A DNA stretch of 64,000 nt from Solirubrum koreensis (GTDB lineage: Bacteria > Bacteroidota > Bacteroidia > Cytophagales > Hymenobacteraceae): positions 1,178,001 to 1,242,000 of the forward strand of contig NZ_BAABHA010000002.1 in NCBI RefSeq assembly GCF_039541855.1, read 5' to 3'. A program made the position numbers and the translations under genes. Each line of letters starts with the position of its first letter. Position 1 is the first letter of the stretch. Under the pieces are notes generated by a model. The model made no database searches. It saw nothing but the letters and a program-made list of their open reading frames with translations, and had not been told where the DNA came from. Shown piece after piece: positions 18,149-25,837 of the stretch.

Positions 18149-19927
18149 ATGCCCGCTGCTTCGCTGCTGTTTTACGCTACCCTAACTCTGTGCCTGCTTT
18201 TGGGCGTGCTGCTGATTTGGCAAGCCTGGCGGCGGCCCGACCGGCGCCGCCGCGTGGCGCGGGCCGTGGCGGGCATTGTGGCTAGCGTGGCCCTGTGGTT
18301 CAGCGTATTTCCGCCGCACCGCTCGGTTGAAATGGTATCTGAGCAAACCGGTATTCTGATTACGCCCGGTACTCCCGCCGATACGCTGCGGTACTGGCAG
18401 AAACGCCTTGGCCGCGTGCCGGTGCTGCGCTACACTCCCAATCAGTTCAGCCCCGACTCCAACGCCGTAACTCACCCCGGCCTTATTGGTCCGCGCTACC
18501 CGCATTTGCGGCAGCTGTACGTTCTGGGACAGGGCATTCCGGCCACCGATGCGGCCTCGGTTGATGCTCGGTTGCAGTTAGTAGCACGTCCGCAGTGGCC
18601 CGCCGCAGGGTTTAGGAGCGCCAACTGGCGTCCGTCGCTTGCCTTGGGGGAAGAATTGCGGGTAGAAGGACGCTTTGCGGCGTCGGTAGGTAAATCGGTA
18701 AAGCTTTACCTGCGTGCGGCTGGAGTAACGCAGGACTCCGTGGCGCTGACCACCGGCAACGGTGCCTTTCGGCTCCGCGGTATCCCGCGCGCCGTTGGCC
18801 CTCAGCTGCTTCGGCTGGAGGCTTACCGCGACGGGCGCCTGCTGGCTGCTGAACCCGTGCCTGTAACGGTAGAGCCGACGCGCACGCTTCAGGTATTGAT
18901 TTTAGGCGGCGGGCCGTCGTTCGAGCTCAACCTGTTAAAAAACCGCCTGGCCACCCGAGGGCACGGCGTGGCTCAGCGCCTTAGCATTAGCCGCAACCTG
19001 CGCCAAACCGATTTTCTGAATATCAATACGCGGCCATTGGCCACCCTGACGCCCGCCGCGCTGGCCCGCTTCGATGTACTGATTGCCGACGATACCGCCT
19101 GGGGCACTTTGACTGCTGCCGAAACCCGGGCAGTAACCCAGGCGGCGGCCCAGGGCCTGGGGCTTGTGGCGTTACCCGGACCTTCGGCCCTACCCCGTAC
19201 CCTTCCTCAGCGGGCAGCCTTTCAAATCCTGCCGCGTTCGGCACAGCAGGTTGCCCAAACAACCCCTGTCAGGTGGGAAGGTGGCTCGGCAATGGCTCGG
19301 CTACCAGCCACCCTGAAGGGCCTGGAGCTGGAGACGCTGGTACGCGCCACGGGTGGTGCAACGGTAGCGGCGGCGTATCGTGGGGGATACGGCACTATGG
19401 TGGTGGCTACTCCCTCCGATACCTACCGCTGGTTACTGGCCGGCCAAAACACCGCTTACGATTCTTATTGGGCTCGGCTGCTAACGGCAGCGGCACGTCC
19501 AGTCGAGCCTGCTTCGGAGTGGCAGGCCCATTTATGGTCCCGCCCGCACCAACCCATGCGCTTAAACCACTTTGGCGCGGGCGCAGGTGTCCAGATCCGG
19601 GAGCCGGACGCCCGTGTAACGTCTGTTGGGTTACGCCAGCTTCCGCTGCGCAGCTTCCAGGCCGAAGCCACTTTTTGGCCGAGGCAGCCTGGCTGGCACG
19701 CTGTGGGTAACCCGACGGAAGGTTTTGTTCCTTTTTACGTGTTTGATACCGCAGCGTGGATCGGCCCGGAAATTAGCTTGCGTGCTCAGGCTCTCGGTAG
19801 CCGGCCACCCTACACCACTGGCAATGCCCCTGAAACGGCCCAGATGCAAACGCTCATCCCATCGGGGTGGTTTTTCGCGCTGTTCCTGCTGGCAGCTGGA
19901 TTCATGTGGCTGGAAGAAAAGCTCTAA
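18149..19927 (+). CDS. Large membrane protein with GATase-like domain, last gene of the moxR cluster
   Basis: The 592-residue protein has two N-terminal membrane segments (about 4-24 and 38-52) and one at the C-terminus (about 570-588). Between them lies a region with VQTLQVLILGGGPSFELN-like strands near residues 250-270 and FDVLIADDTAW near 308, resembling the class-I glutamine-amidotransferase-like fold seen in BatA-related proteins. No catalytic Cys triad is obvious. It starts 14 bp after the DUF4175 gene and completes the operon. The gene ends 10 bp from the convergent small gene at 19938 with no terminator between them. Confidence 0.75.
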   Translation: MPAASLLFYATLTLCLLLGVLLIWQAWRRPDRRRRVARAVAGIVASVALWFSVFPPHRSVEMVSEQTGILITPGTPADTLRYWQKRLGRVPVLRYTPNQFSPDSNAVTHPGLIGPRYPHLRQLYVLGQGIPATDAASVDARLQLVARPQWPAAGFRSANWRPSLALGEELRVEGRFAASVGKSVKLYLRAAGVTQDSVALTTGNGAFRLRGIPRAVGPQLLRLEAYRDGRLLAAEPVPVTVEPTRTLQVLILGGGPSFELNLLKNRLATRGHGVAQRLSISRNLRQTDFLNINTRPLATLTPAALARFDVLIADDTAWGTLTAAETRAVTQAAAQGLGLVALPGPSALPRTLPQRAAFQILPRSAQQVAQTTPVRWEGGSAMARLPATLKGLELETLVRATGGATVAAAYRGGYGTMVVATPSDTYRWLLAGQNTAYDSYWARLLTAAARPVEPASEWQAHLWSRPHQPMRLNHFGAGAGVQIREPDARVTSVGLRQLPLRSFQAEATFWPRQPGWHAVGNPTEGFVPFYVFDTAAWIGPEISLRAQALGSRPPYTTGNAPETAQMQTLIPSGWFFALFLLAAGFMWLEEKL

Positions 19928-19937
19928 TGCACGCGGG

Positions 19938-20132
19938 CTAGTAAAGAATATTGGGGTGCCCGTTTAGCAGTACGTCTTCTTCTTTGCCCACGATGTAGCT
20001 GCCAACCCGTAACCCCAGCTCGTCCAGGGTCGCGACAGAGGGTGCAGGAACCGGAATAGATGCCTGGGGCAGGGCTGCGGCGGGAACAGTATCCTCTTCG
20101 TCGGCAGAATGGGGTACGTCTAAATTAGGCAC
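19938..20132 (-). CDS. Short protein of an unrecognised family with C-terminal PNxxY motif
   Basis: The 64-residue protein starts at GTG 20132; an in-frame TAA lies two codons upstream, so no longer form exists. The first part is Pro/Ala-rich and acidic (DEED near residue 11). The last 24 residues align without gaps to the end of the small protein at 45931, with 9 identities: L-[KR]-V-x2-Y-x-[VI]-G, then L-x-G-x-P-N-[IM]-x-Y at the very C-terminus. I do not recognise the family. It is convergent with the moxR cluster. The upstream AAGATTTG (20176-20183, minus strand) is a weak promoter box. Codon use is like that of the neighbours, which supports it being a real gene. Confidence 0.55.
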   Translation of the reverse strand: MPNLDVPHSADEEDTVPAAALPQASIPVPAPSVATLDELGLRVGSYIVGKEEDVLLNGHPNILY

Positions 20133-20225
20133 AGTTTAAACAGCTAACATGAAAGCCAGAGGGGAAATATATATACAAATCTTGTTATTTTATAAATACA
20201 GACCGCTCAATGTAAGGCCCAAAAA

Positions 20226-20266
20226 TAAAAAAAGCCCGAATGGCTGCCATGGCTGCCATTCGGGCC
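20226..20266 (-). terminator. Terminator of the Thr-rich lipoprotein gene
   Basis: Read on the minus strand, a GC-rich stem (arms 20256-20265 and 20234-20243, 10 bp, extended by a near-palindromic interior) is followed by a long T run (about 20222-20233). It lies after the gene at 20307-20543 and before the small gene at 19938, so the latter has its own promoter or none. Confidence 0.75.
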
Positions 20267-20306
20267 CAGAAAAGTAAAGTGACCGGCGCTAGGTCAGCCG
20301 CCTACA

Positions 20307-20543
20307 CTATTCTTCTTTCATCGTCTCGGTAGTGGTGGTCGTCGTCGAAGCTTCGGTCGTGGCCGGAGCAGTCGTGGCAGCAGCCGTGGTGTCAACCGTG
20401 GTGGCTTCGGTGGTAGCCGGAGCAGTGGTTTCTACCGTAGTGGTTTCGGTCGAGGTAGCCTCGGTGGTTTCAGCAGTCTTCGATTCGCAAGCGCTCAGGC
20501 TAACAACAGCGAACAGGGCGGCAACCTTCAGGAGGTTCTTCAT
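20307..20543 (-). CDS. Small Thr-rich lipoprotein
   Basis: The 78-residue protein has a signal peptide and lipobox LSAC (Cys at residue 19). The mature part is almost only Thr, Glu, Ala and Val in repeated TTE/TTEA/VETTAP units up to a KEE end. Such low-complexity, proline- and threonine-rich lipoproteins behave as flexible, unstructured surface or periplasmic chains. No enzyme domain is present. The ATG at 20543 starts the signal peptide. It is divergent from the ECF sigma gene at 20686, with an imperfect palindrome in the shared spacer, and is followed by a strong terminator. Confidence 0.75.
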   Translation of the reverse strand: MKNLLKVAALFAVVSLSACESKTAETTEATSTETTTVETTAPATTEATTVDTTAAATTAPATTEASTTTTTTETMKEE

Positions 20544-20606
20544 GTGATGTAGTAAGTTTGAAAAAGTTGGTCTGAAAAACGCCCTTCATACCAACAATCA
20601 GCAGAG

Positions 20607-20644
20607 GTAACCTCACCCGATAAAAAAAATATTCGGTGGGTTAC
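20607..20644. promoter_or_regulatory. Imperfect palindrome between divergent lipoprotein and ECF sigma genes
   Basis: GTAACC (20607-20612) pairs with GGTTAC (20639-20644), and the inner CAC-CGA / TCGGTG continues with a one-base bulge on each side. The centre is a run of eight A residues. It could be an operator or promoter element for either gene; this is pattern only. Confidence 0.35.
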
Positions 20645-20685
20645 TTGAAGCGGGGGCCAGTATTAAGCAACGAGTAACTGCATAC

Positions 20686-21273
20686 ATGGGCAAGGGTCAG
20701 CCTTCCTTTTCCGACGACGAGCTGGTGGCGGCTATCCGCGACGGCGACGAGCGGGCATTGGCGCACCTCTACCGCCTTCATTTGCCGATGGTAACGCACT
20801 TGGTGACGCAGAACAGCGGAACCGAAGACGAAGCCAAAGACATTTACCAGGAAGGGGTAATGGTGTTTTACGAGAAGGTGCGAATGGGGACGCTCGAGCT
20901 GAGCTGCCAGATTAAAACCTACCTCTACGCCGTGTGCCGCCGGTTGTGGCTGAAACGGTTGGCCGAGAAGGGTCGTTACGGCGGCCGCCTCGATGACTAC
21001 GAGCCCTACCTCGAAACCGGAGCCGAAGCCGATTTGGCCGAAGCCGAGGAGCGCGACCGGCGCCTGGCTCTGATGAGCGAGGCCCTGTTACGTCTCGGGG
21101 AACCATGCCGGTCCCTGATCGAGGGCTTTTACCTCCTCGACAAGAGCATGCAGGAGCTTACGGCGGACCACGGCTATACCAATGCCGATAACGCCAAGAA
21201 TCAGAAATACAAATGCTTGGTGCGTTTGAAGAAGCTCTTTTTCGCTCAGTACACCGAAGAACCGCTGCCCTAA
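20686..21273 (+). CDS. ECF-type RNA polymerase sigma factor
   Basis: The 195-residue sigma-70-family protein has region 2 at about residues 20-90 (ALAHLYRLHLPMV, then DIYQEGVMVFYEKVR) and a region 4 helix-turn-helix at about 120-185 (EEL/TADHGYTNADNAKNQKYKCLVRLKKLF). Its length and order match ECF sigma factors of Bacteroidota. The next gene, 48 bp downstream, encodes a protein with an anti-sigma-like cytoplasmic part and a periplasmic trypsin domain, so the two probably form a sensing pair. The target regulon is unknown. Confidence 0.88.
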   Translation: MGKGQPSFSDDELVAAIRDGDERALAHLYRLHLPMVTHLVTQNSGTEDEAKDIYQEGVMVFYEKVRMGTLELSCQIKTYLYAVCRRLWLKRLAEKGRYGGRLDDYEPYLETGAEADLAEAEERDRRLALMSEALLRLGEPCRSLIEGFYLLDKSMQELTADHGYTNADNAKNQKYKCLVRLKKLFFAQYTEEPLP

Positions 21274-21321
21274 CGCGCCTGTGCCCTTTTGCCTGGTGGG
21301 AGTAATACCTGCCCTACTGCC

Positions 21322-22464
21322 ATGATGACCGAAGCCGACTATTACGCGCTCTTTGAGGACTACGAAGCCGGGCGGCTTGATGCGGCCGTGCAGGCTGATC
21401 TGGCGCGCCGCCTGGCCGCCGACCCGGTGCTGGCCAACCGCTACGCCGAGTACCAGAACGTTACCGGTACGCTGCATACCTATGGCCAGCGCCTGCGCGT
21501 AAGCGAGCAGCTACGCGCGCTGCAGGCTGAAATAGACGCCGAACAGGAAACCACGGTGGAAACCGGCCGCCCCCACATGCCCGTGATGCACATATCGCGC
21601 ACCGAAAAATGGTTGCGGGAGTTTTGGCACGGGCACCGGGCAACCATGGGCGTGGCCGCTTCGGTAGCGGTGCTGGCCGTGTTCTGCACCTTGCTGGGCC
21701 TGCAGTGGTGGCGTGCCCGCCAGCAGCCCACCGCCATCGGCTACGCCAAGCTGCGGCGCGAGGTAGATACCATTAAGAAAAACCAGCGGGTGATGGGCCG
21801 CGCCATTAATCAGATTGGGGCCACCAAGCCCGCGGCTTCCAGCCCCGGCAACTTCAGCGGCACCGGCTTTGCCCTTACCTCCGACGGCTTTATTGTTACG
21901 AGTTACCACGTGGTGCAGGGCGGCGACTCGGTGCTGATTGAGAACCGCGCCAAGCAGCGTTTCCGGGCCGAGCCGGTGTTCATGGACGCGGCCCGCGACA
22001 TAGCCATCCTGCGCATCCGCGACCGGCGCTTCAGCGGCTTTGGCCGTTTGCCCTACGGACTAAAACGGCGGCAGTCGGACTTGGGCGAACGGATTTACAC
22101 CCTGGGCTACCCCCGCGAAGACCTGGTGTACAACGACGGCTCGCTGAGTGCCCATACCGGTTTTGAAGGCGACACGGCATTCTACCAGATTAGCATTCCA
22201 GTGAACCCCGGCAACTCCGGCGGCCCCGTGCTAGATGACCGCGGCAACCTCATTGGCGTTATCAGCGGCCGGCAAATGGACGTGCAGAGCGCGGCTTTCG
22301 CCACCAAATCATCGTACCTGATGCGTCTGGTGGATTCGCTGGCTACGGCTGGCTCGGCGGCCGATTACAACGTGCCGCGCTACAGCCAACTAGCCGGCCA
22401 AACCCGCCCGCAGCAAATCCGGAAGCTCCAGGACTTTGTGTTCGTAGTAAAGGTTTACGAATAA
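21322..22464 (+). CDS. Membrane-anchored trypsin-like (S1C) protease with anti-sigma-like N-terminus
   Basis: The 380-residue protein has three parts. Residues 1-105 are cytoplasmic and resemble the N-terminal helices of anti-sigma factors (YYALFEDYEAGRLD, then RRLAADPVLANRYAEYQ). A single membrane segment is at about 109-129. The periplasmic part is a DegP/HtrA-type protease with His196 (TSYHVVQ), Asp226 (ARDIAIL) and Ser299 (NPGNSGGPV); no PDZ domain is visible. The ATG at 21322 or 21325 fits. It follows the ECF sigma gene by 48 bp and is probably co-transcribed. Direct coupling of proteolysis to sigma release is inference. A strong terminator lies downstream. Confidence 0.82.
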   Translation: MMTEADYYALFEDYEAGRLDAAVQADLARRLAADPVLANRYAEYQNVTGTLHTYGQRLRVSEQLRALQAEIDAEQETTVETGRPHMPVMHISRTEKWLREFWHGHRATMGVAASVAVLAVFCTLLGLQWWRARQQPTAIGYAKLRREVDTIKKNQRVMGRAINQIGATKPAASSPGNFSGTGFALTSDGFIVTSYHVVQGGDSVLIENRAKQRFRAEPVFMDAARDIAILRIRDRRFSGFGRLPYGLKRRQSDLGERIYTLGYPREDLVYNDGSLSAHTGFEGDTAFYQISIPVNPGNSGGPVLDDRGNLIGVISGRQMDVQSAAFATKSSYLMRLVDSLATAGSAADYNVPRYSQLAGQTRPQQIRKLQDFVFVVKVYE

Positions 22465-22515
22465 AGCCCCGAACCGCTCCGCAGGCAACCGCTTTTTGCG
22501 AAGCCCCTCCATCGG

Positions 22516-22570
22516 GTCCGAAAACAAACCGCCCCGGCAGTTCCTCTGCTGGGGCGGTTTGTTTTCGGAC
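22516..22570. terminator. Bidirectional terminator with 20-bp perfect stem
   Basis: The arms 22516-22535 and 22551-22570 are perfectly complementary over 20 bp; three more pairs form inside. The hairpin sits between convergent genes (21322 + and 22594 -) and serves both. Confidence 0.8.
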
Positions 22571-22593
22571 TTAATGATTTACCTCCAACCGGT

Positions 22594-23433
22594 TTAGCGC
22601 AACTGAATGGTGCGGGTTCGGCCGTTGATGGTAACGGAAGCAATATTGTCGCAGGCTTGGGTTCCGGCTGGGTCGTAATTCAGGAGTAGGGTTTTCTCAC
22701 GCGAGGTGGTGATTTGCAGCGTGCCCGAAATAAAGTGGCGGGCGCAGCCGGCCTGAAATTTCTTCACTAAAGGCTGCTGAATGGTAGCCGTGTAGGAAAC
22801 GCCCTTGCGGTTAGTGCCCGCAGCCGAGCCGCTGATGCTGTACAAATCGTCCTGAATGGTGCGAGTACCTACGCCGGCGGTTTGGGTAACGGTGCGCTGG
22901 GCCGTCCAGGTAGCGGTACCGGTGGCGGTAACCACACTGGCGTTCTGCACGTCCACGGTATGCACATTGGGCGCAATCCAGGTAATGGTGCGGGTGCCGG
23001 TACGGGGGTTTCCGTTCACCGAAAAGTTAACCAGCGTAACCACCACCGTGGAACCTACTTGGCGGTGCTGCCCGGTGAAAACGGCTACCAGCTGGCCCCG
23101 GCGCAGTTTTCCGTCGCGGCCTACGCAGCCGTTAGGGCCGAAATCGATGGTAAGGGTGCGCGTGGAAACATTGTAGGTGCGCGTGGCACAACCGAAAAGA
23201 ATGCGCTGGTCGTCGGGGTTTAGGGCACCCGCGCGGCCGGGGTCCTCCGGCGCGGCGGCATCTACGTATTCGTAAGAAGCGGCGTCATCGGCTTCGGCAT
23301 CGGCATTGTCCTCGGCCGATACGGTGGAGTCGGGTCCAAGCGAATCCGATTCTTTGTCGCAGCTGCTGAAGCCGATAAGAAGGCCGACGCAGAGGGTCGA
23401 ACCCAGCAAGGAACGTAAGATTTGGCGTTGCAT
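22594..23433 (-). CDS. Secreted lipoprotein of unknown function
   Basis: The 279-residue protein has a signal peptide with lipobox FSSC near residue 25. An acidic linker follows (about residues 30-60), then a beta-rich domain full of Thr/Val strands (TRTITW, VVTATGTATW, SYTATIQQ). Cys pairs near residues 80, 105, 230 and 265 may form disulphides. The ATG at 23433 is preferred over the TTG at 23439. I do not recognise the family. The spacer 23434-23630 separates it from the divergent DUF4142 gene and shows no clear motif. Confidence 0.7.
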   Translation of the reverse strand: MQRQILRSLLGSTLCVGLLIGFSSCDKESDSLGPDSTVSAEDNADAEADDAASYEYVDAAAPEDPGRAGALNPDDQRILFGCATRTYNVSTRTLTIDFGPNGCVGRDGKLRRGQLVAVFTGQHRQVGSTVVVTLVNFSVNGNPRTGTRTITWIAPNVHTVDVQNASVVTATGTATWTAQRTVTQTAGVGTRTIQDDLYSISGSAAGTNRKGVSYTATIQQPLVKKFQAGCARHFISGTLQITTSREKTLLLNYDPAGTQACDNIASVTINGRTRTIQLR

Positions 23434-23630
23434 GTGCAAGTGAGGAAAACGTGAGGGTGTAAGGAAGCTGCGGGGGTGCCACCCGGCATTTCATTGGCTT
23501 GGAAGCTCTTCGGCTGCTATAGTTTAACGGCTTGCAAATTTTTTTCTGCAGGGCGGAACTTATTGGCGCCGAACCGATAGCCGACCCGGCCGTATAGCCT
23601 TTTGCCGTGCCTTTCACCGGCAATTCGTTT

Positions 23631-24206
23631 ATGCTGTACCGCATTCATCTACCATGGGCGTGCCTGCTGCTGTTTGTAACCAGTTGTGGATCGGGTGAGC
23701 GTGACCCGGTGGCCGAGGCGAAGTTTCAGAACGAAAAGCGAATTGGCGACGCCAACATTACCGAACGGCAGGAGCAGGATGCTGAGTTTATCGTAAACAC
23801 CGCCAGCCGTGGCCTGCTCGATGTGGAGTTGGCCAAGCTGGCCCAGCAACGCAGCACCCGCCCCGACTTAAGCGCCTTGGCTCAAACCCTAGTACGCGAC
23901 CACACCGGCATGCACACGGCCCTCAGCACGCTGGCCGAACGCAAAGGCCTGGCCATTCCTCAAGGACTGGGAAGCGACCAACAGGACACCTTCAAAGAGC
24001 TGAGTGCCCTTACCGGCGCCGAGTTCGAACGCGAGTACCTGGAGGTAACCACCGAACATCACGACGATGCCGCCGACCGGTTCGAGGACATGGCCGAAGA
24101 TGCCTACGACGGCGACATCCGGGCATTTGCGGCGAAGTATGCTCCCGTGCTTAAGCAGCACCACGAACAAGCCCAGCAGATACAAAAAGCGCTGCCCAAG
24201 CAGTAA
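23631..24206 (+). CDS. DUF4142 lipoprotein
   Basis: The 191-residue protein has a lipoprotein signal (LLLFVTSC, Cys near residue 19) and a four-helix DUF4142 domain from about residue 50. Characteristic stretches are FIVNTASRGLLDVELAKLA, LVRDHTGMHTALSTLAERKGL, and AAKYAPVLKQHHEQA at the end. The domain is ferritin-like in shape and of unknown biochemical role, common in periplasmic proteins. The ATG at 23631 starts the signal peptide. A small lipoprotein and a second DUF4142 gene follow on the same strand. Confidence 0.86.
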   Translation: MLYRIHLPWACLLLFVTSCGSGERDPVAEAKFQNEKRIGDANITERQEQDAEFIVNTASRGLLDVELAKLAQQRSTRPDLSALAQTLVRDHTGMHTALSTLAERKGLAIPQGLGSDQQDTFKELSALTGAEFEREYLEVTTEHHDDAADRFEDMAEDAYDGDIRAFAAKYAPVLKQHHEQAQQIQKALPKQ

Positions 24207-24238
24207 GCTCTTCACTCAATTCATCAACCTGTTCCCTT

Positions 24239-24493
24239 ATGAAGCGTTCCTTTTTGCTACTCGGCGCGTTAGCCGCCTGTCTTTCGCTAAGCGCCTGCGG
24301 CGACTCCGAAAAACGTACCGACGGCACTGCCGGTGAAGCCGTCAGCGACATGGACCAAGCTGCCGAAGAAGGCGGTGTGGAGTCCTCCGAAGCCGTGGTG
24401 ATTGACAACGACGCCGGCCCCACCGTAACCGCCGATGCCGACACGGCTGGTGCCGCCACCACTGCCCCCGCGGCCGAAACGCCCCGCCCTTAA
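24239..24493 (+). CDS. Small acidic lipoprotein
   Basis: The 84-residue protein has a clean lipoprotein signal with lipobox LSAC (Cys at residue 20). The mature part is acidic and rich in Ala, Thr and Asp, without a recognisable domain. It lies between two DUF4142 genes, 32 bp after the first and 68 bp before the second, so the three may be one envelope-stress unit. Similar short lipoproteins occur next to DUF4142 genes, but its function is unknown. Confidence 0.75.
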   Translation: MKRSFLLLGALAACLSLSACGDSEKRTDGTAGEAVSDMDQAAEEGGVESSEAVVIDNDAGPTVTADADTAGAATTAPAAETPRP

Positions 24494-24561
24494 TCTTACT
24501 TTCAGTACTTGCCGCCTGCCTACCACACCCTCATACCAACCACAACACCAGATTCATTACC

Positions 24562-25227
24562 ATGAAAAAGCTATTCCTGCCAGCCTTGCTGGCGGCTGCC
24601 CTGCTGGGCGGCACCTCTGCCTGTACCGATAACAAAGGCAGTAACCCCGATGTAACGAGCACCGAGGGTAATAATGCCGACGATAACTACATGGGCGGCG
24701 CCACCAATGGCTCGACCAACGCCATGACCGACGGCGACACCACGGGCTCGATGGCGGCCGCTAACGCCATGCCGGCTAACGATCCGAATGCCGTTGGTCC
24801 GCACAAGGATGACCCCGAGTTCATGAAGACGGCCGCCCACAGCGACCAGAACGAAATTCAGCTCAGCCGCATGGCCCTCGAAAAGGGTGTAAGCGGCATG
24901 GCCAAGGAGCACGCCAACATGATGATCAAGGACCACACCAAGTCCACGGCCGATCTGAAGGCTATTGCCGATAAGAAGAAAGTGACGCTACCGACCGACA
25001 TGGACCCCGAGCACAAGGCCATTGCCGAGCAAATGAAAGGTCTTTCGGGCCAGGAGTTTGAGAAGCGCTACCTGCAGCAAATGGTAATGGACCACCAGAA
25101 AACCCTGAACACCCTAAATGCCCACGCCGGCATGACTCAGGATGCTGACGTTAAAGGGTTTATTGGCAAAGTAACGCCAGTGGTGCAGAACCATTTGGAC
25201 ATGTCGAAAAAGCACGCCAGCATGTAG
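24562..25227 (+). CDS. DUF4142 lipoprotein, second copy
   Basis: The 221-residue protein has a lipoprotein signal (GGTSAC, Cys near residue 21), then a low-complexity Asn/Thr/Met linker to about residue 85. The DUF4142 domain follows (FMKTAAHSDQNEIQLSRMALEKG, MIKDHTKSTADLKAIADKK, and a C-terminal GFIGKVTPVVQNHLDMSKKH). It is a paralogue of the gene at 23631 but with a longer linker. The ATG at 24562 is clear. A terminator follows at 25260. Confidence 0.86.
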   Translation: MKKLFLPALLAAALLGGTSACTDNKGSNPDVTSTEGNNADDNYMGGATNGSTNAMTDGDTTGSMAAANAMPANDPNAVGPHKDDPEFMKTAAHSDQNEIQLSRMALEKGVSGMAKEHANMMIKDHTKSTADLKAIADKKKVTLPTDMDPEHKAIAEQMKGLSGQEFEKRYLQQMVMDHQKTLNTLNAHAGMTQDADVKGFIGKVTPVVQNHLDMSKKHASM

Positions 25228-25259
25228 CCTCGCTTTAGACGTGCACCCCGCCAACAGAC

Positions 25260-25295
25260 GAGCCGGCCGCTACTCAAAGCGGCCGGCTCGTTTGC
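25260..25295 (+). terminator. Intrinsic terminator after the DUF4142 unit
   Basis: The 12-bp perfect stem GAGCCGGCCGCT (25260-25271) / AGCGGCCGGCTC (25278-25289) has a 6-base loop and a following short T-rich run. Confidence 0.75.
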
Positions 25296-25388
25296 GTAAT
25301 GAGCTACATGATGATGTGACTGGGGCGGCCGGCGTGCAACGCCACTTGTTGAGAGACGTTTTTGGCAAGTCATACCCCATCGTTGCTT

Positions 25389-25832
25389 ATGAAACGCGTT
25401 CTACTCGCTTGCCTGCTGCTTGGCAGCATCCATGCAGCTACTGCCCAAGCCACGGCTCCAGCCAAACCACTTGTCCGCCAAACCTTTAACCTGCACCCGG
25501 CCGGCGAAAACCAGTACGGCTACGCGCAGGCGGTGCTGGTGGGCAACACCCTGTACATATCGGGCACGGTGTACCCCGGCAAAACCATGCAGGAGCAGGT
25601 AGAGGGCATTTACAAAACGCTGGAAAAGACGCTGGCGCACCACGGCCTTACCTTTCAGCATGTGGTGAAGGAGAACGTGTACACCCTCGACCTCAACGCC
25701 TTCCCTCAGCAGAACGAACTGCGCAAGAAGTTTTACAACGGCGTATACCCAGCCGCTACCTGGGCAGAAGTCAAGCGCTTGTTAATGCCCTCAGCTTTGG
25801 TAGAAATCGAGCTGGTGGCTGTTAAGCCGTAG
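25389..25832 (+). CDS. Secreted RidA-like (YjgF/Rid) protein
   Basis: The 147-residue protein has a signal peptide (about residues 1-19, ending ATAQ) followed by a complete Rid domain (YAQAVLVGNTLYISGTV, VKENVYTLDLNAF, and the VEIELVAV C-terminus with the conserved Glu near 139). Canonical RidA deaminases carry an Arg in PARS that binds the substrate carboxylate. Here the equivalent stretch reads PAATW (121-125), so deaminase activity on imines is doubtful. The ATG at 25389 starts the signal. It is convergent with the gene at 25838, 5 bp away, with no terminator between. Confidence 0.82.
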   Translation: MKRVLLACLLLGSIHAATAQATAPAKPLVRQTFNLHPAGENQYGYAQAVLVGNTLYISGTVYPGKTMQEQVEGIYKTLEKTLAHHGLTFQHVVKENVYTLDLNAFPQQNELRKKFYNGVYPAATWAEVKRLLMPSALVEIELVAVKP

Positions 25833-25837
25833 GGCTG

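Noticed and set aside
1812..20132. TldD/TldE as processing enzymes for the short PNxxY proteins
   Set aside because: TldD/TldE do mature some peptide antibiotics, but the short genes lie 12 kb or more away, have no modification genes beside them, and nothing in the sequence connects them.
20320..20480. Repetitive GT-rich DNA resembling a direct-repeat array
   Set aside because: The periodicity is the codon pattern of Thr/Glu/Ala repeats in the small lipoprotein; no spacer-repeat structure of a CRISPR array exists.
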